Positions 24,264-36,341 of a stretch of 64,000 nucleotides of DNA are shown here, piece after piece. The notes beneath the pieces are model-generated. The model did no database searches, was not told the origin of the DNA, and saw only the letters and a program-made list of their open reading frames with translations. Origin of the DNA: Eucommia ulmoides (taxonomy: Eukaryota; Streptophyta; Magnoliopsida; Garryales; Eucommiaceae); the NCBI GenBank assembly GCA_016647705.1, contig CM028325.1, positions 27,198,474 to 27,262,473 of the forward strand, read 5' to 3'. Position numbers and translations under genes: made by a program. The first letter of the stretch is position 1; every line of letters starts with the position of its first letter.

Positions 24264-25750
24264 CATGGCACACATAATAGGCACACTAGTTGAGGGGCAG
24301 TCTATGCACCGACCACCGTTGTTTGCAGGTGAAAGTTATTCGTTCTGGAAAGACAGAATGATAGTCTTCCTTCAGGCTACAAATTATGATGTGTGGCTAG
24401 AAATTGAGGACTAATGGAAAACAGAGTTGAGAAGAAGAAGGAACAGCTAACTGCTTCTGATAAGCAAAAACTCTCTATAAACTCCCAGGCTATTAACATT
24501 CTATTTTGCTCTTTAGATGCTAATGAATATTCTAGAGTTTCAGGTTGTAAATCTGCAAAAAAATATGTGGGATAAGTTACAAATTACCCATGAAGGGACA
24601 ATTCAAGTGAAGCAATCGAAAATCAACGCTCTTATGAAAAAATTCGAATTATTCATAATGGAAGAAACTAAAATGATTCATGAGATGTATACTCACTTCA
24701 ATAATATTTGCAATCACTTGAGTCAACTGGGAAAGACATACTCCATGGAGGATAGAGTTTGAAAGGTCCTAAGATCTTTAACAAAAATATGGGAGTCAAA
24801 GGTGACGGCAATTGAGGAAGCAAAGGATCTTGGCAAATACGAAATTGATGATCTCATAGGTAACTTGATAACTCATGAATCGACGATTAAAGAATATGAG
24901 GATGATACTGGAAATAGCAAGAGGAAATTCTTGGCGCTAAAAGCTCAGAAAATTAAATAAGATGATGACAGTGATGATGAAAGTCTTGACAGTGAGCAAG
25001 AGAAAGATGTGGTGCTTCTCACAAAGAATTTTAGAAGAATAACTCGGCGCACATTCCACGGGAGAAGAAACCTCAACATGACTAAAGTGGAATGTTACAA
25101 CTGTCATAAGACCTGTCACTTTCAAAATGATTGTCTCGAACCGAAGAAGGATAAAGAAAAAGAAAAGAAGAAGAAAGAAAATAAGAAAGCAAATAAAGTA
25201 AGCAGAAATCCATGAAGGCTACTTGGGATGATACTGAATCAAGTAGCTCGAAAAAATTAGATAGTGAAGATATGTTCATGTTTGCATTGATGGCTACTGG
25301 TGGTGAGGTAACTAAATATTCAAGTTCTTGTCCTTTAGATTTTAATGAATTATTTGATATTTATCAAGAACTTTCTTATGATTATAAAAATCAGTATTCT
25401 AAAATTAATGTCTTTCAAAGTACAATTAATACATTAAACAAGCAAGTAATGGACTACGAATCTAAAAACAATGAATTAAAATTCAAGTTGACGGATTTGC
25501 ATTCAATTGTTCTCAAATTCACTAGCGGTAAAAATAACTTAAAAATACTTTTGGAAAGTTCACATGGAATTTTTTTATAAAATCAGTATTGGATTTCAGA
25601 ACAATCTTAAACAAAAATATTTTCACAAATTCTTTTCTGAAACCAAAGATCTTATTAGATATTTTAAATGTAATGTTGTGGGACATACTATTCGTAGATG
25701 TTTTGCTAAAATATCTAATTGTAGACAAGTTTGGATTCCAAAATGAATTA
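24264..25750 (+). pseudogene. Sirevirus gag region
   Basis: Begins MAHIIGTLVEGQSMHRPPLF with FAGESYSFWKDRM, the usual start of Copia gag. A UBN2-type region lies around 24517-24762 and an acidic and lysine-rich linker at 24900-25060. A zinc knuckle CYNCHKTCHFQNDC is near 25093-25134. A possible second, degenerate knuckle lies near 25670. The end of gag runs into the protease. Broken in several places. Confidence 0.8.
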
Positions 25751-25820
25751 AAATTGTCTCGACTAACAAGATCAGACCCACTTAGATTAGATACCACTTA
25801 GGAACTATTCGAGGTATTCC

Positions 25821-28254
25821 TTGCAGGTTATTCTAAAAGCTTCAATAAGCAAGGATAAATGGTTCCTAGACAGTGGTTGTTCTCGACATATGACGGGAGA
25901 CAAAGAAAAATTTACATCTTTGACACCTAAAGATAGAGGTCATGTGACTTTTGGAGACAACGCAAAGGGTAAAATTATCAGTATATGTAATATCGAGGAA
26001 GAGAGTTTAAGAATGATGATGTGGTAAGTTATTGTGATGAGTATGGTTATGCTCATAACGTTTCTGCACCAAGATCACCACAACAAAATGGTGTAGTAAA
26101 AAGGAAGAACAAGACGCTTCAAGAGATGGCCAGAACAATCTTAATAAAAATCGCTTACCAACCTACTTATGGGCCGACGCAGTTAGTACAAGTTGCCACG
26201 TGGTGAATCGGGTATCGATTTGTAGAGGGTTTAACAAAACCCAATATGAAATCTGAAATGGTAAGACTCATAATATTTCCTATTTTAAAGTATTTGGATA
26301 TAAGTGTTTTTTTAATGACAAGGATAATCTTGGTAAATTTGATACTAAATCTGATTATGGAATTTTTCTTGGATATGCTACTAACAGTAAGGTTTATAGA
26401 GTTTATAATAAACGTACGTTAGTAGTAGAAGAAACTATGCATGTTGCTTTTGAGGACGTTGATCCATTCTTATCGAGAAAGGTTTTGGATGATGATGATG
26501 CAAGTATTTCAAATAATCAAAACCAAAGTGATAATGTACTTAAGGAGTCCCAACAAGGGGAAGAACCTAAGGAAAATAATTCGACTTTACCACGAGCTAT
26601 AAAGATAGTACTGGGATATTCGGTAAAAGAAATCATCAGTAATTTCGAAAGAGGTGTAAGTACTCGTTCTTCTCTTAGGGATATAATTAATCTTGCTTTC
26701 TTATCTCAAATTGAGCCTAAAAATATAGATGAGGCGTTAACTGGTGAATCTTGGATTTTCGCAATGCAAGATGAGTTAGTTCAATTTGAGCGGAACAAAG
26801 TATGATGTCGTGTTCCGAGACCGGATTTTCATCTAGTTATTGGTACTAAATGGGTTTTTAGAAATAAAAATGATTAATCTGGCATGGTAATTAGAAATAA
26901 AGTAAGATTAGTAGCACAGGATTATAATCAAGAGGAATGAATTGATTATGATGAAACCTATGCTCTTGTTGCTAGACTAAAAACAATTAGAATGCTACTA
27001 GTTTTTACATATTCACGTAATTTTAAGTTATATCAAATGGATGTAAAGTGTACATTTCTAAATGGTTTTATAGCATAAAAAGTTTATGTGAAACAACCCC
27101 CGGGATTTGAAAGTGATAAATTTTCCGATCGCGTATTTAAACTTCGCAAGGCTTTGTATGGTCTCAAACAAGCTCTTAGAGCTTGATATGAGAGACTTAG
27201 CCGATATTTGATCGAAAACGGTTTTTGAAGGGGTATTTGTGATATATCACTATTTGTAAAGCAAATTGATTCTGATATCCTGTTAGTACAAGTGTATGTT
27301 AATGATATTATTTTTGGATCTACTAATGAGGATCTTTACCAAGAGTTTACTAAGATAATGCAGGTTGAATTTGAAATGAGCATGATGGGAGAGTTGAATT
27401 TCTTTCTTGGATTGTAAATTAAGTAAATCAAATAAGTGATATTTATAAATCAAGCTAAATGAACTAAGGAGTTGTTAAAGAAATATGGCTTGGATAGCGC
27501 TAAAGAGAACAAAACTCCTATGACGACAGCTATAAAGATAGACAAAGATGATACGGGCAAAATTGTCAATGAAAAAATATATCAAGGTATGATTGGTAGT
27601 CTATTGTATTTAACTGTTAGTAGACCTGACATTATATATAGTGTTTGTCTTTGTGCTAGATTTCAGTTTTGTCCTAAAGAATTGCACTTGACTACAGTTA
27701 AGTGAATTTTTCGATGCTTAAAGAGGACGACTGACCTAGGATTATGGTATCCTAGGGAGAGTGATTTTAAATTGGTAAGTTACTTTGACGTTGATTTTGT
27801 CGGTTGCAAAGTTGAGCAGAAATGCATAAGTGAGTCATATCATTTGTTAGGACATGCATTGGTTTCTTGGTCAAGCAAGAAACAGAATTCGATAGCCTTA
27901 TCCACTACTGATGCTGAATATATGGTAGCTGGTAACTGTTGTGCTCAAATTTTATATATTAAGTAACAGTTAAATGACTTTGGAATTTGCATGGAGGAGG
28001 TCCCAATTTTTTGTGATAATAAAAGTGTTATTTGTCTGAGTACGAATCCTACACAGCACTCACGAACTGAGCACATAGAGATTAGACATCACTTTATTCG
28101 TGATCACATTCAGAAAAAGGACATTGTTATTGAGTATATTGATACCTCTGACCAGCTTGCTGATGTTTTTACCAAACCACTAGTAGAAGATCAGTTTGTG
28201 AAAATCATTCGCGGTTTGGGTATGGCAAGGTATAATTATGTTTTCCTAGAGTAG
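25821..28254 (+). pseudogene. Sirevirus pol region
   Basis: In order: protease (WFLDSGCSRHMTG, near 25860), a much shortened integrase (SPQQNGVVKRKNKTLQEMAR near 26075-26130, then the GYKCFFNDKDNLGKFD region), the reverse transcriptase (26690-27420, with EALTGESWIFAMQDEL and the ALYGLKQA-type motif), and RNase H (27472-28254, with SWSSKKQNSIALSTTDAEY and the end LADVFTKPLVEDQF). The element has lost most of the integrase core and is broken in many places. Confidence 0.85.
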
Positions 28255-28503
28255 AGTTCTTTGGTGTTTTCCCTCTCCCCAATTTTTTTTTGAGATGACA
28301 AAGGGGGAGAATTAGTTGATGTTTTATTAAATATCTTAAGGGGAGTTTATTATGTTTGTGCTTTGTTGATTATTTTATGAATATCTTCATTACTATGCTT
28401 AAATGACTTATAAAACCCGTCCTCGGATACAGGGGGAGTGTGGTTATATTATTATTTTGAAGAAAACATCAAAATTAATTGTTATTATAAAAAATGGGGT
28501 AGT
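28255..28503 (+). other. Sirevirus 3' untranslated region and polypurine tract
   Basis: No coding sequence. Contains the Copia-typical AAAGGGGGAGAATTAG at about 28300-28315. Candidate polypurine tract AAAAATGGGGTAG directly precedes the 3' LTR. Confidence 0.6.
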
Positions 28504-29228
28504 TGTTGATCCTAAGATTTTAATGGACAATTAAAGGTTGATGTTTTTGGTAGAACTAACAGTTTGATTAAGTGTTTCAGTTTATTAGTTCTAAATAATT
28601 AAGATATGATAACAAAGATGATGAAGGATTAAGAGGTTGAAGAATTTGAAGAATCTAGGGAAAACAACTCAGGTTAAATTTTAACTCTTAATATTCTAAT
28701 CAGGATCACACACGACACAAAAAGATTTTTTAAATGATCTTTATAAATATGTGTATTTTTTATAGGATCCTAATTAGTTAAATTATTTGCTCCTATGTGT
28801 AATTAAAAAAAATATTAATAATTGATTAAAATTGAATTTATGTATTTAGTAGAGCTAACCGATAAACAAATCGGTTAAAGGGACGAAAATGTCGATGAGA
28901 ATGAATTAAAAATGAATTTAGAAGAGATTTCAACATTGACAAGTCGACCGGAGCATAGAAGAAAAAGTCTCTGAATCTCTAAGTCGACAGGTAGGTCGAC
29001 CGGAGCTTAAATGTGAACTCTTTGAATCGATAAGTCGACTGGGCAGTCAATCTGTGACAAGAAATGTAACTATCTGAATCTCTAGGTCGACAGATAGGTC
29101 GACCGATGGGTACAAAATTTTTTGCTACATCCTAAATCGATCGGTCGACAGGTAATCTTGATCGGTCGACTTATGAGACTGTTTCAGGATATTATGGAAT
29201 TCTGGATTTTATTCTAAAAGTAGCTGTT
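28504..29228 (+). mobile_element. Sirevirus 3' LTR, first part
   Basis: Matches 22075-22815 of the 5' LTR, including the palindrome array at 28935-29185. It is interrupted by the gypsy element at 29229; the last five bases CTGTT pair with CCGTT at 36337-36341 as its target duplication with one mismatch. Confidence 0.9.
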
Positions 29229-30666
29229 TGTACGTCGTAGCGTTTGTTACACGCTCACGTATTGACTACTTGTAAGTGCACGAGATCCAGTTTTAATATA
29301 GTGGATCGTTTAAGATCGGATATCATTCCCATAGGGACGGGTTGAATAATTGAGTACTGCAATTTGCATAGTCTCCTATTATCCATACGGTTAAAGAAAT
29401 GTTTTAAATTAAACTAAGTTAAACTACAATTAGTGGGTTAATCCTAACTACGCTGATTACCTAGGGATTGATTTCGTTCACTTAATACATGTTTGATGTC
29501 GTTTTAGTTAACAATAACGGAGTTTATGGTATCCGACAATCTCGGTTCATAAACTCCTCTACCACCTCTTCCGAGTGTAAGATAAGGGAATACACGACTT
29601 CGTGTTAACGCTGAAGTCCCCTTCAACATCTTAATGACTCTAGGCCGCGTAAGTCTTGCCCCAACGTCATCAATTGCACACTAACTAACGCCCTCCCGGG
29701 TCTTTAGATCGTAACGATGTGTTTACCCTAGTCCGAATCCGGAGTTACCTCTTCTGAGTATCAAACCCCGTATTCTCAAGTCCAACCCTAATACCTTAAC
29801 AAACATATTAAGATCGTCATTAAATGATGAACACAATCGGATTTAAACACAAACAACCATTAAGAAAACGTATATTTCATCAAACTAGTATTTACACAAC
29901 TATATCGATCCCTAACTAATATTTATCTAATCTATTGTGATCTTGACCATATAAGCATTAATACAAGAGATATTCATCATCATTTACAATAAAACATTAA
30001 ATTACAAGAGATAAATAAAGAGAAAAAGATCAAATCTTAAAGTGGAGTGATCCACTATCGCTAAAGATCGATCCGCCAATGTTTCCTCTTTTTTAGATGA
30101 TGAATATCTTCTTTAAGAATGGCCAAGGATCACCTCCTAAGGTTAAGGGCGTCCAAGAGTGTCCATCCCTCTTAAGAGGTTTCAATGGATGTAGGAGAAT
30201 GGATATTTATAGGTATAAGACTTCAAAATATCTGAAAAGATCTTCTTTCTGTTTGCAGAGTGACTGCCGCGGTAGTGGGGATCAGCACCGCGGCGGTGGG
30301 GATGTTGGCCAGCTTTCCAAACTCTCTGATCGTTCACCGCCTAGGCGGTGAGTAAGTTGGTTCAACCTTCACCGCAGCGGTGGAGATAAGCGCCGCAACG
30401 GTGGAACAACTTCCAATTCTCTGCACTTTCACCGCCTAGGTGGTGGGACTTGTGTATTCTCAGCCTTTCTGTATTCTCACCGCTGCGACAGTGGATCTTG
30501 TGATCTTAAAACCTTATTTTTCATCATTTCTTCACCGTTTTCGCTTGTTTGCGTCCCTACACCTGAATTAACTAAAAACAAACTAAAATGCAATTAAATA
30601 TAAATAAAACACTCAAAAACAACCAAATTCGTTTTAGAAATAGATAGGTATTTTACACCTATTAAA
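29229..30666 (-). mobile_element. 3' LTR of the non-autonomous gypsy element
   Basis: 1438 bp. The palindrome block at 30258-30495 includes a perfect CACCGCCTAGGCGGTG at 30335-30350 and several near-perfect CCGCGG-centred versions. The TCTTCCGAGTGTAAGA and TCTAGGCCGCG motifs match the LTR family at 1-3037. An open stretch at 30097-30351 lies across the palindromes and is not a gene. Confidence 0.9.
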
Positions 30667-32357
30667 TACCCCCAAACTTGAAAGTTTGCTAGTTCTCGAG
30701 CAAAACACCCTAACACTAAATTAAACTAACTACCCTAATTAACTAACAATTAATCTAAAAATGAAAAACTTTAACAAAGAAGAAGTATATGAATGCGAGT
30801 TCCAAATTCAATCGAAGAAACCAAGTTGGTCTTCCCTCAACATCCCTCAATCTAATCAAGTTCGAGGAATAATACACACCAAGTGGTGTTCTAAAATTTC
30901 AACACTCAATTTCAATAAAAACCATGCTAGATCCATTTGAAATGTGTGTGTGTGAGAGCTCAAATGTATAACTAACCAAACTCCAGATTGGATCATTCAG
31001 TAGACAAGTTTATGACTTAAACCTTGAAGGATTCAGTAGAACCATATGCTTGATTGGGCTCAACTATCCACTAATGTAAGTTTGGACATTCACAAAGATC
31101 AATAGGGCTTGGTTAAGCTTTGAAGAACGACCAAGGGTATCGCAAGAATAGAAAATAGCAAATCGTTATAATTGAACGATACCCGAGGCACAAACGTTTG
31201 TCGCTATATCACTCTCTCGTAACCCCAAACAATGAAAATACAACCCTGAACAAGAATTTAAGACCGCTGTATTCACTTGTCACAAGAAACAGAATTAAAA
31301 ACTATATTCACATAGTTTTTTTTTTTTTTTAAGACAAGAGCACACCCCCCCCCCCCCCCCCCACCCCCACCCCAAACTTATTCGAATTTGTACAATTTTA
31401 GAGGCGTGCAAATAAAACTAAAACATTGACAAGTGAATACACTAATACCGAACCAATAACTTTTCGTCCGAAACCCCGATCGCTCATTTCAAGTGAGCAT
31501 TAGTCTGTGCTACTTGATTTCACTCAATTTTGACTTTTAGGCTTAGCGACAATGGTTTGGAAAAAAATTAATTGGAAAAAGTATTGAAACGAGTTCAGAG
31601 TTGAAAAGATCGTTGGCTTCGACAGGGGAACGAGGGATAAAAATATTCAGGTTAGCTTCAAAAGGTTCAAGCAATAAAAGTAAAGGCCTAAATCATGCCT
31701 CCAAAATTACCTTACCTAGGATTTTGCCTCAAGTCTACCCCAAATCAAGTTCTAGATTCCTCTTTTCTGTCATGAATTTATTACTGAATAATCAACGTCA
31801 AATCATTCAAATAATTATACACTGAGTCCATGCGATCGTGCAATTTAAGGATCATAATAATATTTACCTAATCGACATGCTAAGCACACAAAACACACAT
31901 GACTAGCATTATCCCCAACCTCGATATACAATTAAGAGATAATTTTCATCATCAAGAAACAGCCCTAGACGAACTCAAAAACTCAACATGCCCATACGAC
32001 TTCATACATGCATAATACTATATTAAATCTAAATACTAACATACATAAATTAAACTAAGCATTTAATATGCAAAAACTTGAAAATTAAACTACAACTTAA
32101 ACTATTTAATTAAAGTCTACAAAACATAAAACATTTAAATTAAATACATCAAATGTTCATCATTCTTCTACAAAAAACAAAAATGGATGAACACTCCCCC
32201 AAACTTAAACATGGCAGTGTCCACACTGTCTAGCAGTGAACCCAATAACAATTTATAGCATTCATGAACAAAATATTGGGTTTGAACACAAACCTAGGAG
32301 ATAAGACATTAGAGTCTTACCTCCAACTATCTACTGGGAGAAGCGTCGTCATCACCA
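30667..32357. other. Non-coding internal region of the gypsy element
   Basis: Contains the polypurine tract at its left end, a run of T (about 31317-31330) and a C-run of about 17 bases near 31346-31362. No domain was recognised. The homopolymers may be unreliable in length. Confidence 0.6.
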
Positions 32358-33495
32358 CTATGGCGTTGGAATGGAAACTGTGGTGGTTGGAAAAGGTGCG
32401 GTGACACCTGCGGCATAGTCGAAAAAGAATGTATGTCGATGCCAAGGCCCTCGCAAATAAGCCGGTTCACTTGATCTTGATAGCGTTTGTATTAATCCTG
32501 GTATGTCCATAGCTCGTATTTCCCTATCTAAAGATTCCAGAGTTCTTGATAAACTCGATCCCCGTCGATCTCGGCCCATCCGGGTGCCTCGGGAGCTGAG
32601 GCTTCAGAAGGCCCTGCCTCGTCTCTCGCTTGCTCTTCTTTTTCTTCCGCTCTTCTCGCTGTCTGGCCTTGAGTGCTACCCTTCCACATCCTTGTAATTA
32701 TAGCAAGGTCGAGAGGATTAGTTGGAGTGAACGGGCTATCCCCTTGGATCATCACCCTGGCTCGCCTAAACAACTCCGTGAGTAAGTTTGGAAAAGGGAG
32801 GCCTTTTTTGGTTGTTCGCCCGATATAAACAATTGAAGAGTAAATATAAAATCCAATATCGAGCGGCTTACTGCTCAGGATAGAATGCAATGCAAAGGCC
32901 CGCTCCTTCAATACGTCCGAAAGGTGAGAGGTCGGGATCAGGCTGCCACATATGAAGTGGTGTCATATCTTCGGCACCGGCTTTAAGAACTTGGAAGAAA
33001 ATGTGGCTTGTTCTAGCCCTGTGACGGTCCATTCGACATTGGCCGTAGTCAGGGCCATGATCACTTCCTCCATACTTGGTTGGTACCCCAAATACGACTC
33101 TTGAAAGGCTGCAGCGGACCCAATCCCAATATCTCGTTGAATCTTTCAAGATTGAATAAGATAATCTTACCTCGGACCCTTGTCTGGTTCTGTTGAGCTT
33201 CTGTGATGTTGGCGTAGAACTCCTAGACCAAGAAAACTTCAATGAGGGGAGGCGATTTGCAAAAATACTCCCAACCTCAGCTTTGAATAACTCTTTGAAA
33301 TTCCATCGGGAGATCGTCCAGGGGCCCGAATCCTTTCTGCCTTATGCACGGCCTGGTGAACTCATGCTTAAAGAAGTGCTCCTCAACTTTCTTTGAAACG
33401 AATCGGGTGGAATCGAAGTCAAGAGCTGACCCCGATCCTTCACCATGTGCCCTTTTTGTAGCAACCTTTTTCGGCTTGGTTCCTAGCAATAACAT
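32358..33495 (-). pseudogene. Plant transposon protein-like region of the non-autonomous gypsy element
   Basis: Adjacent minus-strand frames resemble the 'putative plant transposon protein' domain found in non-autonomous gypsy elements. Visible pieces are SKKVEEHFFKHEFTRPCIRQ near 33300-33410, RYWDWVRCSLSRVV near 33090-33140, and ERAFALHSILSSKPLDIGF with GLPFPNLLTELFRRA near 32740-32910. An alanine- and glutamate-rich linker follows. Broken in a few places. The domain identity is from memory of the family pattern. Confidence 0.6.
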
Positions 33496-33553
33496 TCACA
33501 AACAAGACAAACTCAATCATATATGCACAATAAAAAACAAACCCTTGAATTAA

Positions 33554-34878
33554 CACTATCTAGATCAAGGCATAAATTCAATACACATATATCAATTGCA
33601 ACGATTTCAACAAAATACTAACAATGTAGCATGTATTTTTGTTTCACACAATTAAATAATTCATAAGAACTCAGTTTAACACCAAAAATCAAACTAAAAT
33701 CCCATAGAAAATGAAAATCGCGAAAATGGGGGTTTAAGGGGTAAGGCACATTCCACAATCAATGATTTTGGAGATAATCTTGCAAATCAATCAAAGATTT
33801 CAACTAATATAGAAAATGTAGAAGCTTAAACACTTACTTGTTGAGAAATGGCAGCCCAAACGATTGAAAATTTAAGAAAATTGCACTGTTCTTCTTAAAC
33901 CCTAACTTTTTCGAAAATGGGGGAAAATCCAATTTTTGGAGGAGGATTTGTGGTGGAAATCATAGGTTTTGTTAAGAGAATGATGATTTAGAGGGTTGGA
34001 AATGGTTTGGAGGGATGGGATTAGAGAGATTTGGGAGTATTTTGAAAAGGACGTGGCGTTTTTGTTTTAGCAAGTTGGTTTTAATCAAATAGAGGTCTCA
34101 CCGCCGCGACGGTGGGAATCACCGCCTCGACGGTGTGAGCGCCTTTTTAAAATCAAATGTTTCTACTGTTTCACCGCCTAGGCGGTGAAACGCCTTTTTA
34201 AAACAAAACATTCTATTGTTTCATCGCCGTGGCGATGAGGCATTTATGCTGAAAAGTTGACTTACTGCATTTTTACTGCCTCAGCGGTGAGCCTGCCGCT
34301 AGATTTGTATTTTTTCTTCAAGTTTTCACACAAAGGCTCCACATCATGCGTTTCCACTTCGCTTGTTCAATGTTTTTAAGTGCTAAACATATCTCGGATT
34401 ATCCTCATTCCTTAATTTACCTCCAAACACGCTCTGAGACCATTCCGACCTCCAAAAAATAAATAATAGCAAAAATTGGGTAAAAATTGATACCCTCGGT
34501 TTTGGATCAAAAAATATAACTTGTTTGATTTAACGTCCCTAGCTGGACTTGGTTGAGTATTTTTCACCAAAATCCCTCATAGACAAGGAATTTGGGGGAA
34601 AAAAATGCTCTGTTGGATCACGAATCATGGTATTGAAGTTGGGTTCTTGTCTCTCTCCTTATCCTTTTCAACATATACTCGATCTTGGGATCAAGAGTCA
34701 AGAATTTCAACTTCTTCTACGTTGCATGCACTGTTTGATCACAACTCACGAAACAAATTAACAAAATAAATAAAAAGAAAATTAAAACAAAAGAATTGTC
34801 TGGATTAATATTCAACTACATAGTCACAATATCAATTCTACGCATTCAAAACCATCCCCGGCAACGGCGTAAAAAACT
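33554..34878 (-). other. Leader of the non-autonomous gypsy element with primer-binding site
   Basis: No gene seen. Near the 5' LTR lies the tRNA-Asp-like primer-binding site (34853-34870). Between 34095 and 34290 are four more GC palindromes, including a perfect CACCGCCTAGGCGGTG at 34172-34187, so the palindrome family extends outside the LTR. Confidence 0.65.
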
Positions 34879-36336
34879 TGTACGTCGTAGCGTTTGTTAC
34901 ACGCTCGTGTATTGACTACTCAGAAGTGCACGAGGTCCAGTTTTAATATAGTGGATCGTTTAAGATTGGATATTGTTCCCACAGGTATGGGTTGAATAAT
35001 TGAGTACCGCAATTTGTATAGTCTCCTATTTTCCAGACGGTTAAAGAAATATTTTAAATTAAACTAATTAAAACTAAGTTAAATTACAATTAGTGGGTTA
35101 ATCCTAACTACATTGATTACCTAGGGATTGATTCCGTTCACTTAATACATGTTTGGTTTTGTTTTAATTAACAATAATGGAGTTTATGGTATCCGACAAT
35201 CTCGGTTCGTAAACTCCTCTGCCACCTCTTCCGAGTGTAAGACGGGGGAATACGCGACTTCGTGTCAATGACAAAGTCCCCCTCAACGTCTTAACGACTC
35301 TAGGCTGTGTGAGTCTTTCCCCAACATCATCGATTGCAAACTAACTAACGCTCTCCCGGGTCGTTAGATTGTAACGATGTGTTTATCCTAATCCGAATCC
35401 GGGGTTACCTCTCCCGAGTGTCAAACCCTGTATTTTCAAATCCAACCCTAATACCTTAACAAGCATATTAAGATCGTCATAAAATGATGAACACAATCGA
35501 ATTTAAACACAAACAACCTTTAAGAAAACGTATATTTCATCAAACTAGTATTTACACAACTACATTGATCTCTAGTTAATATTTATCTAATCTATCGTGA
35601 TCTTGACCATATAAGCATTAATACAAGAGATATCCATCATCATTTACAATAAAACATTAAATTACAAGAGAGAAATAAAGAGAGAAAGATCAAATCTTAA
35701 AGTGAAGTGATCCACTGTCGCCAAAGATCGATCCGTCAATGTTTCTTCTTTTTTGGATGATGAATATCTTCTTCAAGAATGGCCAAGAATCACTTCCTAA
35801 GGTTAGGGGCGTCCAAGAGTGTCTAGCCCTCCTAAGAGGTTTCAATGGATGTGGAAGAATGGGTATTTATAGGTGTAAGACTTTAAAATATCTGAAAATA
35901 TTTTCTTTCTATTTGTAGAGTGACCGCCGCGGCGGTGGGGATCAGCGCCGCGGTGGTGGGGATGTCGGCCAGCTTTCCAAACTCTCTGATCGTTCACCGC
36001 CTAGGCGATGAGTAAGTCGGTTCAACCTTCGTCGCAGCGGTAGAGATGAGCGCCGCGGTGGTGGAACAACTTCCAACTCTCTGCACTTTCACCGCCTAGG
36101 CGGTGGGACTTGTGTATTCTTAGCCTTTCTGCATTCTCACCGCCGCGGCGGTGGATCTTGTGATCTTGAAACCTTATTGTTTTATCATTTCTTCACCGTT
36201 TTTGCTCGTTTGCCGCTTGTTTGCGTCCCTACACCTGAATTAACTAAAAACAAACTAAAATGCAATTAAATATAAATAAAACACTCAAAAACTACCAAAT
36301 TCGGTTTAGAAGTAAATAGGTATTTTACACCTATCA
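34879..36336 (-). mobile_element. 5' LTR of the non-autonomous gypsy element
   Basis: 1458 bp. The palindrome block at 35920-36155 includes perfect 16-base palindromes CACCGCCTAGGCGGTG (36090-36105) and CACCGCCGCGGCGGTG (36138-36153). More palindromes are intact here than in the 3' LTR. Confidence 0.9.
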
Positions 36337-36341
36337 CCGTT

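Larger units (their letters stand above)
29229..36336 (-). mobile_element. Non-autonomous Tat-like gypsy element
   Basis: A 7108-bp element with LTRs of 1438 and 1458 bp, ends TGTACGTCG...CACCTATCA on the plus strand. It is inserted in the Sirevirus 3' LTR. On the minus strand the primer-binding site ACGCCGTTGCCGGGGATG (34853-34870) resembles the tRNA-Asp site used by Tat/Athila elements, and the polypurine tract AAGTTTGGGGGTATT lies at 30667-30681. Inside it has one broken protein-coding region but no gag, reverse transcriptase or integrase that I could see. LTRs differ at about 8-10 percent in the first 180 bases by eye, mostly C-T and G-A changes. It is the youngest certain layer of the stack. 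Confidence 0.9.

Noticed and set aside
32503-32697. Plus-strand frames opposite the gypsy protein region
   Set aside because: They are antisense shadows of the minus-strand plant transposon protein-like region, which has the recognisable motifs.
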